Assembly: GCF_000429445.1 (NCBI RefSeq)
Contig: NZ_AUBW01000027.1
Coordinates: 1-64,000 of the forward strand
Source: Algoriphagus terrigena DSM 22685
GTDB taxonomy: Bacteria > Bacteroidota > Bacteroidia > Cytophagales > Cyclobacteriaceae
Direction of reading: 5' to 3'
DNA length: 64,000 nucleotides
Below, in pieces: positions 25,763 through 35,378 of this stretch (position 1 is its first letter; every line of letters starts with the position of its first letter). A model generated the notes under the pieces. It ran no database searches, was not told the DNA's origin, and worked only from the letters and a program-made list of their open reading frames with translations. A program made the translations under genes and the position numbers.

Positions 25763-25795
25763 AACCTGTATTCATACTAAAACGGTATAAGTAAG

Positions 25796-26521
25796 ATGAA
25801 AAATAACTTTGAGAATATCCGGCCCAAATCAGACAGCAGTAAGCACTACCGGTTTCGAATCATGGGGAAAGGTCCAAATCTGTTGATTTTGGGTGGTTCT
25901 TCAGACGACTGGGAAAATGCACTTGAACTGTTATCCTCCAATTTCACGCTGATCATTCCTTCCTTTTCAAAGGCAATCCTGGACAGGCAGACCGGAAGTC
26001 CTGATCCGATCTTCTATCTGGAAAATCTTCTGGAGGAATTGTCCATCGACCGGTTTTCCATCCTGGCGCATTCGGTCAGTTCATGGATAGGCCTGAGACT
26101 GGCGGCGACCCACCCGGAACGTGTTACCAAACTCATTCTTGCCAATCTCCCTTCAGCGATCGAGGACAGGTTCTCTTTTCAGCAATTGCATCAGGTACTG
26201 GCCGGAAAAAGAAATCCTGCTTCGACAGACCAGTCTTCTTTTTGGTTTGACCAGGTTTTTTGCCAGCTGAGTTTCCTCAATGAGGCAAAAGAAGTGCTCA
26301 AGCGAACGCCATTTTTGATGATCGTCGGTGAAACTGACCGGTTTTTCTCAAGGGAAAAGTTTTCCAACTGGTCCAACCTCTCCGATGCAAATCTCAATCT
26401 GGAAGTCATCCGCTTCTCGGGCCACTTCAGCATGAAAGACAACCCTTGGTATTTCAGTGCCATTGCAAAGGAGTTTCTTCAATCTCATTCTTACAAGTCA
26501 CTGAGATCAAGAACAGCATGA
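25796..26521 (+). CDS. Alpha/beta hydrolase
   Basis: The 241-residue protein has an alpha/beta-hydrolase plan: GKGPNLLILGGSSDDW at the oxyanion strand, nucleophile elbow ILAHSVSSWIG (Ser about residue 101), acid in MIVGETDRFF and His in RFSGHFSMKDNP near residue 212. No signal peptide. The usual HG motif is GG here. The substrate cannot be predicted. It lies 70 bp after metY with a hairpin between. Confidence 0.8.
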   Translation: MKNNFENIRPKSDSSKHYRFRIMGKGPNLLILGGSSDDWENALELLSSNFTLIIPSFSKAILDRQTGSPDPIFYLENLLEELSIDRFSILAHSVSSWIGLRLAATHPERVTKLILANLPSAIEDRFSFQQLHQVLAGKRNPASTDQSSFWFDQVFCQLSFLNEAKEVLKRTPFLMIVGETDRFFSREKFSNWSNLSDANLNLEVIRFSGHFSMKDNPWYFSAIAKEFLQSHSYKSLRSRTA

Positions 26522-26962
26522 GACAGTCAGTCAGCCCCAAGCACCCAATCCATGCCTTCTTCGAACACGGGTCAATCTCCGGTAGCATCCACCTAACTCG
26601 TAAATGCTTCCCGCTTTGATCCAAATCTTGTCCGCTTACATCTCATTGTTGGTTTGGTTGCCCCACGGGCGGATGCAGACAAATGATAGCGGGATGGTGT
26701 TTTTAAAATTTTAGAATCTGACGGCAGTTTTGAGGCTCTTTCCATGGTCTTGATCCGATGAAGTGCTACACCCGATAGCACAGGATGGGGATTGCCAGTT
26801 TAAAAAAAAAATAAAAAGACACCCCACCCGCCATTTTTGATGATGGCTTTAGCTAGGTCATCTCACGAAGGGTACAATGGATTTAAGTTTATTTTAAAGA
26901 GGGTCAGATGCTACCTGTCTAAGATACATGAGCCGATTAACATTTTAATAACCCAATGCCTG
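26522..26962. other. Intergenic upstream of the sigma factor
   Basis: No credible gene, although the sigma-factor frame is open from 26837. An A-rich tract (about 26801-26820) and AT-rich sequence to 26950 fit a promoter for the sigma/FecR pair. Confidence 0.45.
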
Positions 26963-27631
26963 ATGACGTTTCCCTGTTCAACCAAGCTTCTTCTACATAG
27001 AATTTCCGCCAATTCGGACAAAGAGGCCTTTTCGGAGCTTTTCAAAAGGTATCATTCCAAATTGGTTTCGTTCGCATCCTGTTTTTTGACGGATTATGAA
27101 GAGGCAGAAGATATGGTGTCAGAGGTGTTTGTTAAGCTGCTTCAAAAAGAAGGACAACTGCAGGATATCGAAAACTTCGAAGGCTATCTCTATTACTCGG
27201 TCAAAAACCAATGCCTGAATCAGCTGAAGAAGAACAAGAGGAAAAACAGACTGTTTACCCAACTCGACTACCAGGATCTCAGCACAGGAGAATATACACA
27301 GCCGCTCCAACAACTGCTGACGATGGAGCTGCGCCAGAGAATAGCATCCTGCGTGGATAGTTTGCCCCACAAACGAAAACTGGTCTATAAGATGATCAAG
27401 GATGACGGGTTGAAGATAGCGGAGGTCGCCAAGTTGCTGGATATCGCCGATAAGACGGTTAAGAAGCACCTCGAGCTGGCCGTTCGGGATTTGAGAGCAG
27501 AAATCGAACAATACCAATCGAACTGCTTCAAACAGACCAAGATCATATCGATTATTTCAAAGGTTGGAAGCTTGGGATCGACTCTTCTGGTGATTTCCAA
27601 TTTCTTCGGATTGGTCGGAAAACCTTCCTGA
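26963..27631 (+). CDS. ECF RNA polymerase sigma factor
   Basis: The product is 222 residues from the ATG at 26963 (MTFPCSTKLLLHRISANSDK); an extension upstream lacks sigma features. Sigma region 2 is AFSELFKRYHSKLVSFASCF...EEAEDMVSEVFVKLLQ; region 4 is LPHKRKLVYKMIKDDGLKIA...LLDIADKTVKKHLELAVRDL. A hydrophobic stretch ends the protein (about 200-218), common in Bacteroidota FecI-like sigmas. It is followed by a FecR-type anti-sigma and a SusC with an N-terminal signalling domain, so it should activate this locus when the outer-membrane receptor binds its glycan. Confidence 0.93.
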   Translation: MTFPCSTKLLLHRISANSDKEAFSELFKRYHSKLVSFASCFLTDYEEAEDMVSEVFVKLLQKEGQLQDIENFEGYLYYSVKNQCLNQLKKNKRKNRLFTQLDYQDLSTGEYTQPLQQLLTMELRQRIASCVDSLPHKRKLVYKMIKDDGLKIAEVAKLLDIADKTVKKHLELAVRDLRAEIEQYQSNCFKQTKIISIISKVGSLGSTLLVISNFFGLVGKPS

Positions 27632-27808
27632 TTCCGGCTTTTACCCCCAGTTTCGAGTTTCGCTGATCCAAACCAAGCAATCAGAATATTCTTCTGATCA
27701 GACATTTTTAAATAGTCTGTATTGAAGTTTTGGTCTTTTGGCAAAAAATATTTTAAAAAAAACAAAGTCACGTTACGCCTTTTCGCAGCTGAGATTGTCT
27801 GTTAAGAT

Positions 27809-28819
27809 ATGAAAGGACCTGAAGATCAAATTGACGAAATTCTCACCAACTGGCTGACGGGTACGGCCAGCCACGAAGAACTTCAAGTCCTAAAAGACTG
27901 GGCAAGCCAGGATGAGGCGAATCTGGAGTTGATGGAAACCCTAAAGAAGGCTTGGAATGAGAAAAATGCCGAACCCATCTTGGTCAATGCTGAGGATAGA
28001 ATAAATGAGATCTGGCAGAAGGGAAATCTGAAAAAGAAAGAGCGTGATTTGCGAAGAATTCCCCTTTTCAAATACGCTGCGGCAGCTATACTTTTGGTGG
28101 GTTCATCATTCGGGATTTTTCATTGGACACAAATCGGGGAAACCCCTCAGGTTGAACTGCCTGCCAGTGTTCCAAGCTATGTGTTAAGGGAGAATAAGGC
28201 AGGCCAAAAAACCAAGATTACTCTTCCCGACGGCACGATAGCTTATCTCAACAGTAGCTCCAGCATCAAATTCATAAACGGCTTTATCGGGAATGAGAGA
28301 CGGGTTGTGCTTGAAGGAGAAGCATTTTTTGAAGTTGCCAAGGATAAGTCCAAACCTTTTGTCGTCGAGAGCAGAACAGTGGAGACCATTGCGCTGGGCA
28401 CAGCTTTCAACGTCAATGCCTTTGACGATTCCGAAGTGGTCAGGGTCTCCCTGGTGGAAGGGGAAGTGAAGGTAAACCAAATTGGAAACAACGATAAGAC
28501 CGTCATTTTGAATCCCGGTTGGGAGCTTGTAATCGTCCCGGAAACAAGGTCTTTTTTGGAAATGCCATTCAATCTCGACGAGGTGACCGGTTGGAAGGAT
28601 GGCAAGTTGGTTTTCAACAATGCTTCTCTTGAGGAGGTCACCCGAAGGCTTGAAAGATGGTACGGAGTTCATATTCAGGTCAGGGGAAACGTGCCCGCAA
28701 ACTGGAAAGTAAGCACCGTATACGAGGACCAATCGCTGAAAAATGTATTAATTGATCTCCAATACTCTAAAAAATTTGCCTATGAAATAGACGAATCCAA
28801 GATAACAATATCCTTCTAG
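27809..28819 (+). CDS. FecR-type anti-sigma factor
   Basis: The 336-residue protein has a cytosolic N-terminal part (LTNWLTGTASHEELQVLKDW, binds the sigma factor), one membrane helix at about residues 90-108 (YAAAAILLVGSSFGIFHW), a periplasmic FecR domain (KTKITLPDGTIAYLNSSSSI, VVLEGEAFFEVAKDKSKPFV, TAFNVNAFDD) and a C-terminal DUF4974/STN-like domain (LVFNNASLEEVTRRLERWYG). It should hold the upstream sigma inactive until SusC signals through its N-terminal domain. Confidence 0.95.
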   Translation: MKGPEDQIDEILTNWLTGTASHEELQVLKDWASQDEANLELMETLKKAWNEKNAEPILVNAEDRINEIWQKGNLKKKERDLRRIPLFKYAAAAILLVGSSFGIFHWTQIGETPQVELPASVPSYVLRENKAGQKTKITLPDGTIAYLNSSSSIKFINGFIGNERRVVLEGEAFFEVAKDKSKPFVVESRTVETIALGTAFNVNAFDDSEVVRVSLVEGEVKVNQIGNNDKTVILNPGWELVIVPETRSFLEMPFNLDEVTGWKDGKLVFNNASLEEVTRRLERWYGVHIQVRGNVPANWKVSTVYEDQSLKNVLIDLQYSKKFAYEIDESKITISF

Positions 28820-28861
28820 GAAAACAGAACCAATGGGTTCGCACCCCATTGATTCTGAACC

Positions 28862-28900
28862 GGTTAACAAATCTTGTGGAAGATGTTTTGTTAACCTTTT
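28862..28900 (+). terminator. Hairpin between fecR and susC
   Basis: GGTTAACAAA (28862-28871) pairs perfectly with TTTGTTAACC (28887-28896), followed by TTTTAATA. It could end the sigma/FecR transcript or attenuate read-through into susC, which probably has its own sigma-dependent promoter in 28897-28933. Confidence 0.7.
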
Positions 28901-28933
28901 AATATACTGGTCAGTACATTAACACCCGAAATT

Positions 28934-31900
28934 ATGATAAATAAATCAATACAGCTAATACTGCAAATGACAAAGTATTCCATCTATGGTTTTTTGATTC
29001 AGATGCTTCTGTTTAGCGTGGCACTTGCCCATTCCATCAGTGCCCAAAAAATCGATGAAGTCTACGTCCGCATAAACTTCTCGGAAGAAAAACTGGTCAA
29101 CGTTCTACAGGAAATAGAAAGGCAAACCGAATTCCATTTTACAATCCAGGAAAATGAAGAATACCTCAGGAAAAAGGTCACAATAAAAAGGGAAAATATT
29201 TCGGTAGAGGAGCTTCTGAAAGAAATCGGAAGGCAGGTGGGGCTCAATTTTCAACAGGTAAACAGGAATATATCCATGTGGCTTCCTGAAAACCGCGGGG
29301 ATGCGGAGCAGGAATCGAATACCGGGTCCCCAATTAGCGTAGTTGGGCTGATCACAGACGGCAACGGTGTACCCATTCCCGGAGTCACCATTATCGTAGA
29401 GGGCTCTACCGCGGGTACCGTTTCGGATATTGACGGAAAATACACGATTGCGGCCGAAGCAGGGGATCAGTTGGTCTTTTCTTTTATCGGATACAAATCG
29501 CAGAAAATCGGGGTTGGAAACCAATCAGAAATCAATGTGGTCCTGCTGGAGGACGAACAGGCGCTGGAGGAAGTGGTAGTGGTGGGGTATGGCACCCAAA
29601 AGAAAGAAGACGTCACCGGATCTATTGCCACAGTGAATGAAAAGACGGTAAAGGACCTTCCGGTTTCATCCGTTGACCAGAAGATGATCGGGCAGGTGGC
29701 CGGGGTCCAGATTCAGCAGGTATCCGGCGCTCCCGGTGCCGGCACTTCAATCAAAATCAGAGGAAGTGGATCACTGGGTGCTGGAAACGAACCGTTGTAT
29801 GTGGTGGACGGGATGCCCTATTCCGCAGGGATGAATCAGACCTTAAACCCTCTGATGTTTATTGATCCCAATAACATTGAATCCATTACCATCCTGAAAG
29901 ATGCCTCATCCACGGCGATCTATGGATCGAGAGGAGCGAACGGAGTGATTATGATCACTACCAAAAAGGGATCTTACAACATGACCAACGTCACTTTTTC
30001 AGCGATGGTGGGAGTCCAGAAAGTGCCTGAGAAAGGCAGGCCAAACATGCTGAATCAAAGAGAGTTTGCGCAGTTTCAGCGGGATCGGATTGACATTGAG
30101 GTTGAGCTGAGGGAAAAGAGAGAAGCAACCTTGGAAGACTATCCTTTGGAATACCGGGACTTGGATGCGTTGACCGGCGATGGCACGGATTGGTATGACC
30201 TTCTACTCAGAGAAGCCCCCATTCAGGATTACAATTTCAATCTGCAAAAAGGAACAGAAGACACCAGGATCAACTTTAGTTTGGGGTATTTTAATCAGCA
30301 GGGGGTAGTGAAAGAGACCGGCATCGAGCGGTTTAGCAGCAAGATCGGTATCGAATCCAATCTCAACGACAAGTTAAAACTCGGAGCATCAATCCAGCCT
30401 ACCTTTATTACACAGAACCGGGCAAACACCAACCTTAACAGGGAGGATGTGCTGGGGGTGGGCATCTGGGCAAACCCAATATCCACACCCTACGACGAAA
30501 ACGGGAATCTGAAACCCTATGTGATTGCACCCCAGAGTAAATATCATTCGGCGTGGAGTTTTGCAAATCCCCTTTTTGTGCTTCAGGAAACGACCAACGA
30601 GCAGAATTCCTTTCAAAACTTCGGACTTGCGTTTTTGGAGTGGAGCATACTTCCCAATCTCCGGTTAAACTCCTCACTGAATACAATCTTCGAAGCCTCC
30701 AAGTTTTTCGAATACGTCCCGAGCACCGTAGGCGGATCTAACCGCCCACCCACTCCCGGTACGGGAAGATCCAGGAATAACCGCTTCAACAGCTTTGACT
30801 GGCTGGTGGAAAATACCCTGAACTACGATCTGACAAAAGGTGATCACACCTTCAATGCAATGTTGGGATATACCGTACAGAAGTACAATGCTAACAGTCT
30901 CAACCTTAGCGCAAATCCCTATCAAAATGACCTCATCACTACCATCAACGCCGCCCAAGCAATAGATACTTGGGGAGAGGGAGTAGAAAAATGGAGTATG
31001 ATCTCTTATCTGGGTAGGCTGAATTATTCATTTAGGCAACGGTATCTGTTTACGGCAACCTTCCGTTCAGACGGCTCTTCCAGGTTCGGAAGCGACAACC
31101 GTTTTGCGATGTTTCCATCGGTGGCCGGAGCTTGGCGGATTTCCGAGGAAGACTTCTTTGAGGGAGTTTCTTGGGTTGATGAGCTAAAACTTAGGGTAAG
31201 CTATGGCAAAAGCGGCAATAACAACATCGGTAACTACGCCCATTTGGCCAACATCAGCGCAGGTTCCTATGTATTTAACAATACCCAGGTAAACGGTTTT
31301 AGCGTGGGGCTTTCCAACCCAAACTTAACCTGGGAGGAATCCAATCAAGTTGATATAGGAGTGGACTTTGAGTTCTTCAAAAGCCGTGCGTTCTTCAATG
31401 TCGATCTGTTCCTGAGAAAAAGTGAGAATATGCTTCTTCAGGACGTGATTCCAGCCATTACAGGTTTTAATACCCAGACAATCAATCAGGGGAGTGTGCA
31501 AAACAAAGGGATTGAAATTTCCCTTGGCGGAACACCCGTTGCCGGTGATTTCACCTGGAATGTCAATGGAAACATTGCTTTCAACAGGAACGAGATACTG
31601 TCTTTGAATGAGAATACGGTGCGGATACTTGCCGGAAACAATGACAATAACCCCACCCATATCTCTGTAGTAGGTAAGCCGATCGGACAGTTTTTCGGAT
31701 TCGTGCTCGAGGGAATTTACACAGCAGAATATCTGAGCCAGCCTGGCGTCATCAATTCACCCCAGGTGTACGAAGGGAACGTGAAGTACAAGGATGTAAA
31801 CGGGGATGGGATCGTCAATGACGTCCTGGATTATACCATCATCGGCAATCCGCATCCGGATTTCATCTTCGGTTTGACCAATAATTTTTCCTACAAGAGC

Positions 31901-32368
31901 CTTGACTTGGGAATTATCATCAACGGCCAGTATGGCGGCCAGGTGATGAACGGGTTGAGACAAACTACCGATAACCTCCAGGGATTCTTCAATATAGACC
32001 GCGATTGGGAAAACAGGTGGAGAGGCCCGGATCAGCCGGGGGATGGCATTCACTCCGGAGTGCCTAAAGTCAGACCAAGTTGGGGACACCGGGTGTCCAC
32101 CCTGTGGGTGGAGGACGCTTCCTATCTTCGGATCGGAAACCTCACACTGGGCTACACCCTTCCTAAGAGCCTGGCCGAGAAGATGAAAGTGGTGAAAAGC
32201 TCACGGCTGTATTTCACAATTCAAAACCTGGCGATGTTCACTAAATACAAGGGGGCAAATCCTGAAGGGCAGGCGGCAAACCAAAACAATACCTTGGTTC
32301 CCGGTTTTGACATGACTTCCTATCCGCTTTCCAGGACCATGTCATTGGGTATAAACCTCTCTTTCTAA
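28934..32368 (+). CDS. SusC/RagA-type TonB-linked outer-membrane receptor with STN domain
   Basis: The 1144-residue protein has a signal peptide (YGFLIQMLLFSVALAHSISA), an STN signalling domain (about 40-105, EEKLVNVLQEIERQTEFHFT), a carboxypeptidase-regulatory-like domain (about 132-210, GLITDGNGVPIPGVTIIVEG), the SusC signature EVVVVGYGTQKKEDVTGSI, a plug (GAPGAGTSIKIRGSGSL, SRGANGVIMITTKKG) and a beta barrel ending NLSF. It imports large glycans with the SusD lipoprotein. The STN domain is present only in receptors that signal to FecR/ECF sigma pairs, matching its neighbours. Confidence 0.97.
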   Translation: MINKSIQLILQMTKYSIYGFLIQMLLFSVALAHSISAQKIDEVYVRINFSEEKLVNVLQEIERQTEFHFTIQENEEYLRKKVTIKRENISVEELLKEIGRQVGLNFQQVNRNISMWLPENRGDAEQESNTGSPISVVGLITDGNGVPIPGVTIIVEGSTAGTVSDIDGKYTIAAEAGDQLVFSFIGYKSQKIGVGNQSEINVVLLEDEQALEEVVVVGYGTQKKEDVTGSIATVNEKTVKDLPVSSVDQKMIGQVAGVQIQQVSGAPGAGTSIKIRGSGSLGAGNEPLYVVDGMPYSAGMNQTLNPLMFIDPNNIESITILKDASSTAIYGSRGANGVIMITTKKGSYNMTNVTFSAMVGVQKVPEKGRPNMLNQREFAQFQRDRIDIEVELREKREATLEDYPLEYRDLDALTGDGTDWYDLLLREAPIQDYNFNLQKGTEDTRINFSLGYFNQQGVVKETGIERFSSKIGIESNLNDKLKLGASIQPTFITQNRANTNLNREDVLGVGIWANPISTPYDENGNLKPYVIAPQSKYHSAWSFANPLFVLQETTNEQNSFQNFGLAFLEWSILPNLRLNSSLNTIFEASKFFEYVPSTVGGSNRPPTPGTGRSRNNRFNSFDWLVENTLNYDLTKGDHTFNAMLGYTVQKYNANSLNLSANPYQNDLITTINAAQAIDTWGEGVEKWSMISYLGRLNYSFRQRYLFTATFRSDGSSRFGSDNRFAMFPSVAGAWRISEEDFFEGVSWVDELKLRVSYGKSGNNNIGNYAHLANISAGSYVFNNTQVNGFSVGLSNPNLTWEESNQVDIGVDFEFFKSRAFFNVDLFLRKSENMLLQDVIPAITGFNTQTINQGSVQNKGIEISLGGTPVAGDFTWNVNGNIAFNRNEILSLNENTVRILAGNNDNNPTHISVVGKPIGQFFGFVLEGIYTAEYLSQPGVINSPQVYEGNVKYKDVNGDGIVNDVLDYTIIGNPHPDFIFGLTNNFSYKSLDLGIIINGQYGGQVMNGLRQTTDNLQGFFNIDRDWENRWRGPDQPGDGIHSGVPKVRPSWGHRVSTLWVEDASYLRIGNLTLGYTLPKSLAEKMKVVKSSRLYFTIQNLAMFTKYKGANPEGQAANQNNTLVPGFDMTSYPLSRTMSLGINLSF

Positions 32369-32413
32369 TCGGATTTTATCCGCTCTTTATTTCTGATCTT
32401 AAATTTTAGCGAC

Positions 32414-33892
32414 ATGAAAAAGTTGATCTATATAGTCTCTTTACTTACCATCTGTTCCTGTTCCCATGATTTTCTGGAGATATACCCTGACACTACGTTA
32501 AGCGAGGGAAACTTCTACGAATCCCAGGATCAGTTTATAGTACTGGCAAACGGGTGTTATATTCCGTTGCGGGAATATGAGAAAAATACCCATTGGGTCA
32601 TTTCAGAACTCATTTCCGACAATACCAGCTTTCAATATAACAATACCACGGGGGAAGCAGTACGGGGAGTGATCGACCAATTTATCATCACTTCTGACAA
32701 CAGGGCCTATGCCGATTTCTGGAACTTGTCCTACAACGGAATAAACCGATGCAACAAGCTTTTGTTGGAAATTGAAAGGCCTGAGGTGAAATGGTCGGAT
32801 TTGGCATACAAGAACCGGTCGACAGGGGAAGCCCTCTTCCTTAGGGCACTGTACTATTTTAATCTTGTGCGGCAGTTCGGTGGGGTTCCTTTGGTGTTGA
32901 CTCCGATAAGCGCGGCGGAGGCATTGACAATGGGGAGATCCACGGAGGATGAGATTTACAACAGCATTGTCCAGGACCTCAATTCAGCTATTGCACAGTT
33001 TGAAGGTGCCACCAATCTGAATGAAAATGGGCGGGCCAACCTGTATTCGTCCTATGCGCTCTTGGGAAAGGTTTATTTGACACGCCGAGATTACCCCAAT
33101 GCGGAAACTGCTTTGAAAAAAGTCATTGACTCCAACAAGTACTCCCTTCTTCCCAACTATGCCGACTTGTTTGACCCCAACAAGAAGGACTTTAAAGAAA
33201 CCATCTTCAGTGTCCAGTATTCAGAAACCAACCGGGAACTCTCCAACAGGTTCATCTTCATATTTGCCCCATGGACCTCTGGGGGCAGCATCACGATGAG
33301 ACCCAGTATCAACATGACTTCTGCGGGTTGGAATATGCCCACCACGGATCTGCTGAACGCCTTCGAAGAAGGAGACTTGAGGAAGGGTGTTTCGATTAAA
33401 ATCTGGAATGGAAGGGATTGGGATGGAGTGGTGAGAGATATCCCGTATACCGGGAAATTCCAGCGTCCCATATCAGCTCCTGACGACCGAACCGGTGACA
33501 ATTTGCCTGTTCTGAGATATTCTGATGTGTTGCTGATGTATGCGGAGGCTTTGAACGAGCAGGGGCGGACAGGAGAAGCCATGGCGTATGTTCAGCAGGT
33601 TAGGGAGAGGGCTGGGTTAAAAAATCCCCTGTCGGGATTTGACAAAACCACCCTTGGGGATCTGATTGCCAAAGAGCGCCAGGTCGAGTTTTGTTTTGAA
33701 AATCAAAGGTGGTATGACATAAAAAGGACCGGCAAAGCGATCGAAGTCATGACAGCCCATGGCCAGAGGGAAAAGGCTGAAAAAGACTTTCTTTTCAGTT
33801 CTGCTTTTCAGATTGATGCTTATAAATTATTGGCACCGCTTCCTGCGGAGCAAATACTGATCAATGGGTTGGAGCAAAATCCCGGATATTGA
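32414..33892 (+). CDS. SusD/RagB-type glycan-binding lipoprotein
   Basis: The 492-residue protein has a short signal and lipobox ending TICSCS (Cys about residue 15-17), then FLEIYPDTTLSEGNFYESQD typical of SusD starts, TPR-like helices (LFLRALYYFNLVRQFGGVPL, ANLYSSYALLGKVYLTRRDY) and a C-terminal PVLRYSDVLLMYAEALNEQG and KERQVEFCFENQRWYDIKRT. It caps the SusC barrel and binds glycan at the cell surface. Its stop overlaps the possible TTG start of the sulfatase gene, indicating one operon. Confidence 0.97.
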   Translation: MKKLIYIVSLLTICSCSHDFLEIYPDTTLSEGNFYESQDQFIVLANGCYIPLREYEKNTHWVISELISDNTSFQYNNTTGEAVRGVIDQFIITSDNRAYADFWNLSYNGINRCNKLLLEIERPEVKWSDLAYKNRSTGEALFLRALYYFNLVRQFGGVPLVLTPISAAEALTMGRSTEDEIYNSIVQDLNSAIAQFEGATNLNENGRANLYSSYALLGKVYLTRRDYPNAETALKKVIDSNKYSLLPNYADLFDPNKKDFKETIFSVQYSETNRELSNRFIFIFAPWTSGGSITMRPSINMTSAGWNMPTTDLLNAFEEGDLRKGVSIKIWNGRDWDGVVRDIPYTGKFQRPISAPDDRTGDNLPVLRYSDVLLMYAEALNEQGRTGEAMAYVQQVRERAGLKNPLSGFDKTTLGDLIAKERQVEFCFENQRWYDIKRTGKAIEVMTAHGQREKAEKDFLFSSAFQIDAYKLLAPLPAEQILINGLEQNPGY

Positions 33893-33894
33893 AC

Positions 33895-35331
33895 ATGAAC
33901 AGATCCATGAACTTTAACCGTGTTTGGTTGGCTGGCCTTCGACTGTTCAGATGTCCAAGCTTTTGCATTTTTGTCTCACTGTGGATGCCGTTAAAACTGG
34001 CAGCTCAGGATAAAAGGCCAAATATCATCTTTATTCTGACCGATGATCAACGCTGGGATGCCCTGGGTTTTGCGGGAAACAGACTGATCCGGACTCCCGA
34101 GATGGACCGTTTGGCATCGGAAGGAACTTATTTCGAGAACGCCTTTGTCACTACCCCGATTTGTGCGGCTAGCCGGGCGAGTATCCTGACCGGAATGTAT
34201 GAACGAACACACGGCTACACCTTCGGTCAAGGAGAGATTAAGCAGGCGTATATTCAGCTTTCCTACCCGGCGTTGTTAAAAGACTCGGGATATTTCACAG
34301 GATTCTACGGCAAGTTTGGTGTGAATTACCCCGGGTTTAACGAGCTCTTTGACGTGGGTGAAAGTTATGACAGGAACAGTGTATTCAAGGACAGGAGAGG
34401 GTACTTTTTCAAGACGATTGGACAGGACACGGTACATCTGACACGGTATACCGGCCAGCAGGCGATTGACTTTATTCAGGAATCCTCCAAGGAAAAGCCT
34501 TTCATGCTTTCACTCAGTTTCAGTGCGCCGCATGCCCATGATCCAGCCGAAGAGCAATATTTCTGGTCTCCGGAATTCGATACGATGTACCAAGATTTGG
34601 TGATTCCCGATCCCTTGCTCAAGGAGGATTCCTATTTCCAGGCACAGCCCGAATATGTCCGGACGGGAGAGAACCGAACCCGATGGCATTGGAGATACGA
34701 TACGCCGGAGAAATACCAGCACAGTGTCAAAGGATATTTCAGGATGATCTCTGAGGTGGATGCCGAAATCGGAAAAATCCGCCGGGCATTGGAGGAAAAG
34801 GGCCTCGCCGAAAATACAGTAATCATCCTGATGGGTGACAACGGCTATTTTTTGGGAGAGAGACAATTGGCCGGTAAGTGGTTGATGTACGACAATTCCC
34901 TGCGGGTGCCCTTGATCATCTACGATCCCAGAAACCCGGCTGCCCGACGCGAGACTGGTATAGCCCTCAATATCGATGTTCCGTCCACCATCTTTGACTT
35001 TGCCGGAATTGACATTCCGAAAGAATGGCAAGGCAGGAGTTTGGCTCCTGATGCTAGCGGAGTCCCCGCACTGGCTGACAGGACAGAATTTGTAGCCGAA
35101 CATCTCTGGGAGGTTGCTATAATTCCTCCGAGTGAAGGGATAAGAACGACGGACTGGAAATATTTCAGATACAGAAATGATCTGAAACATGAGGAGCTGT
35201 ATGACTTGGTCAATGATCCGGATGAAATCAACAATTTGGCCGGTAATGAAAGCTTTAAGGAAAAACTTGTTGAAATGAGGACCAGATTTGATTCGATGGC
35301 GAAGGACCTGGTGTCCAAAAAACTGAATTAA
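33895..35331 (+). CDS. Formylglycine-dependent sulfatase
   Basis: About 478 residues from the ATG at 33895. A signal peptide ends at about residue 38 (LKLAAQ), so it should be periplasmic or surface-exposed. RPNIIFILTDDQRWDALG carries the two metal-binding Asp. The active-site motif is CAASR in TPICAASRASILTG; the Cys (about residue 90) would be turned into formylglycine. Ala in place of the usual Pro is tolerated by anaerobic-type maturases (C-x-A/P-x-R). LMGDNGYFLGERQLAGKW gives the second metal and Lys site. It removes sulfate from a glycan; the exact subfamily and substrate cannot be read from sequence alone. Confidence 0.93.
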   Translation: MNRSMNFNRVWLAGLRLFRCPSFCIFVSLWMPLKLAAQDKRPNIIFILTDDQRWDALGFAGNRLIRTPEMDRLASEGTYFENAFVTTPICAASRASILTGMYERTHGYTFGQGEIKQAYIQLSYPALLKDSGYFTGFYGKFGVNYPGFNELFDVGESYDRNSVFKDRRGYFFKTIGQDTVHLTRYTGQQAIDFIQESSKEKPFMLSLSFSAPHAHDPAEEQYFWSPEFDTMYQDLVIPDPLLKEDSYFQAQPEYVRTGENRTRWHWRYDTPEKYQHSVKGYFRMISEVDAEIGKIRRALEEKGLAENTVIILMGDNGYFLGERQLAGKWLMYDNSLRVPLIIYDPRNPAARRETGIALNIDVPSTIFDFAGIDIPKEWQGRSLAPDASGVPALADRTEFVAEHLWEVAIIPPSEGIRTTDWKYFRYRNDLKHEELYDLVNDPDEINNLAGNESFKEKLVEMRTRFDSMAKDLVSKKLN

Positions 35332-35378
35332 AATCCAGTCTCTTCCTAAATAAATCACTCATCAATTCACGAAACACC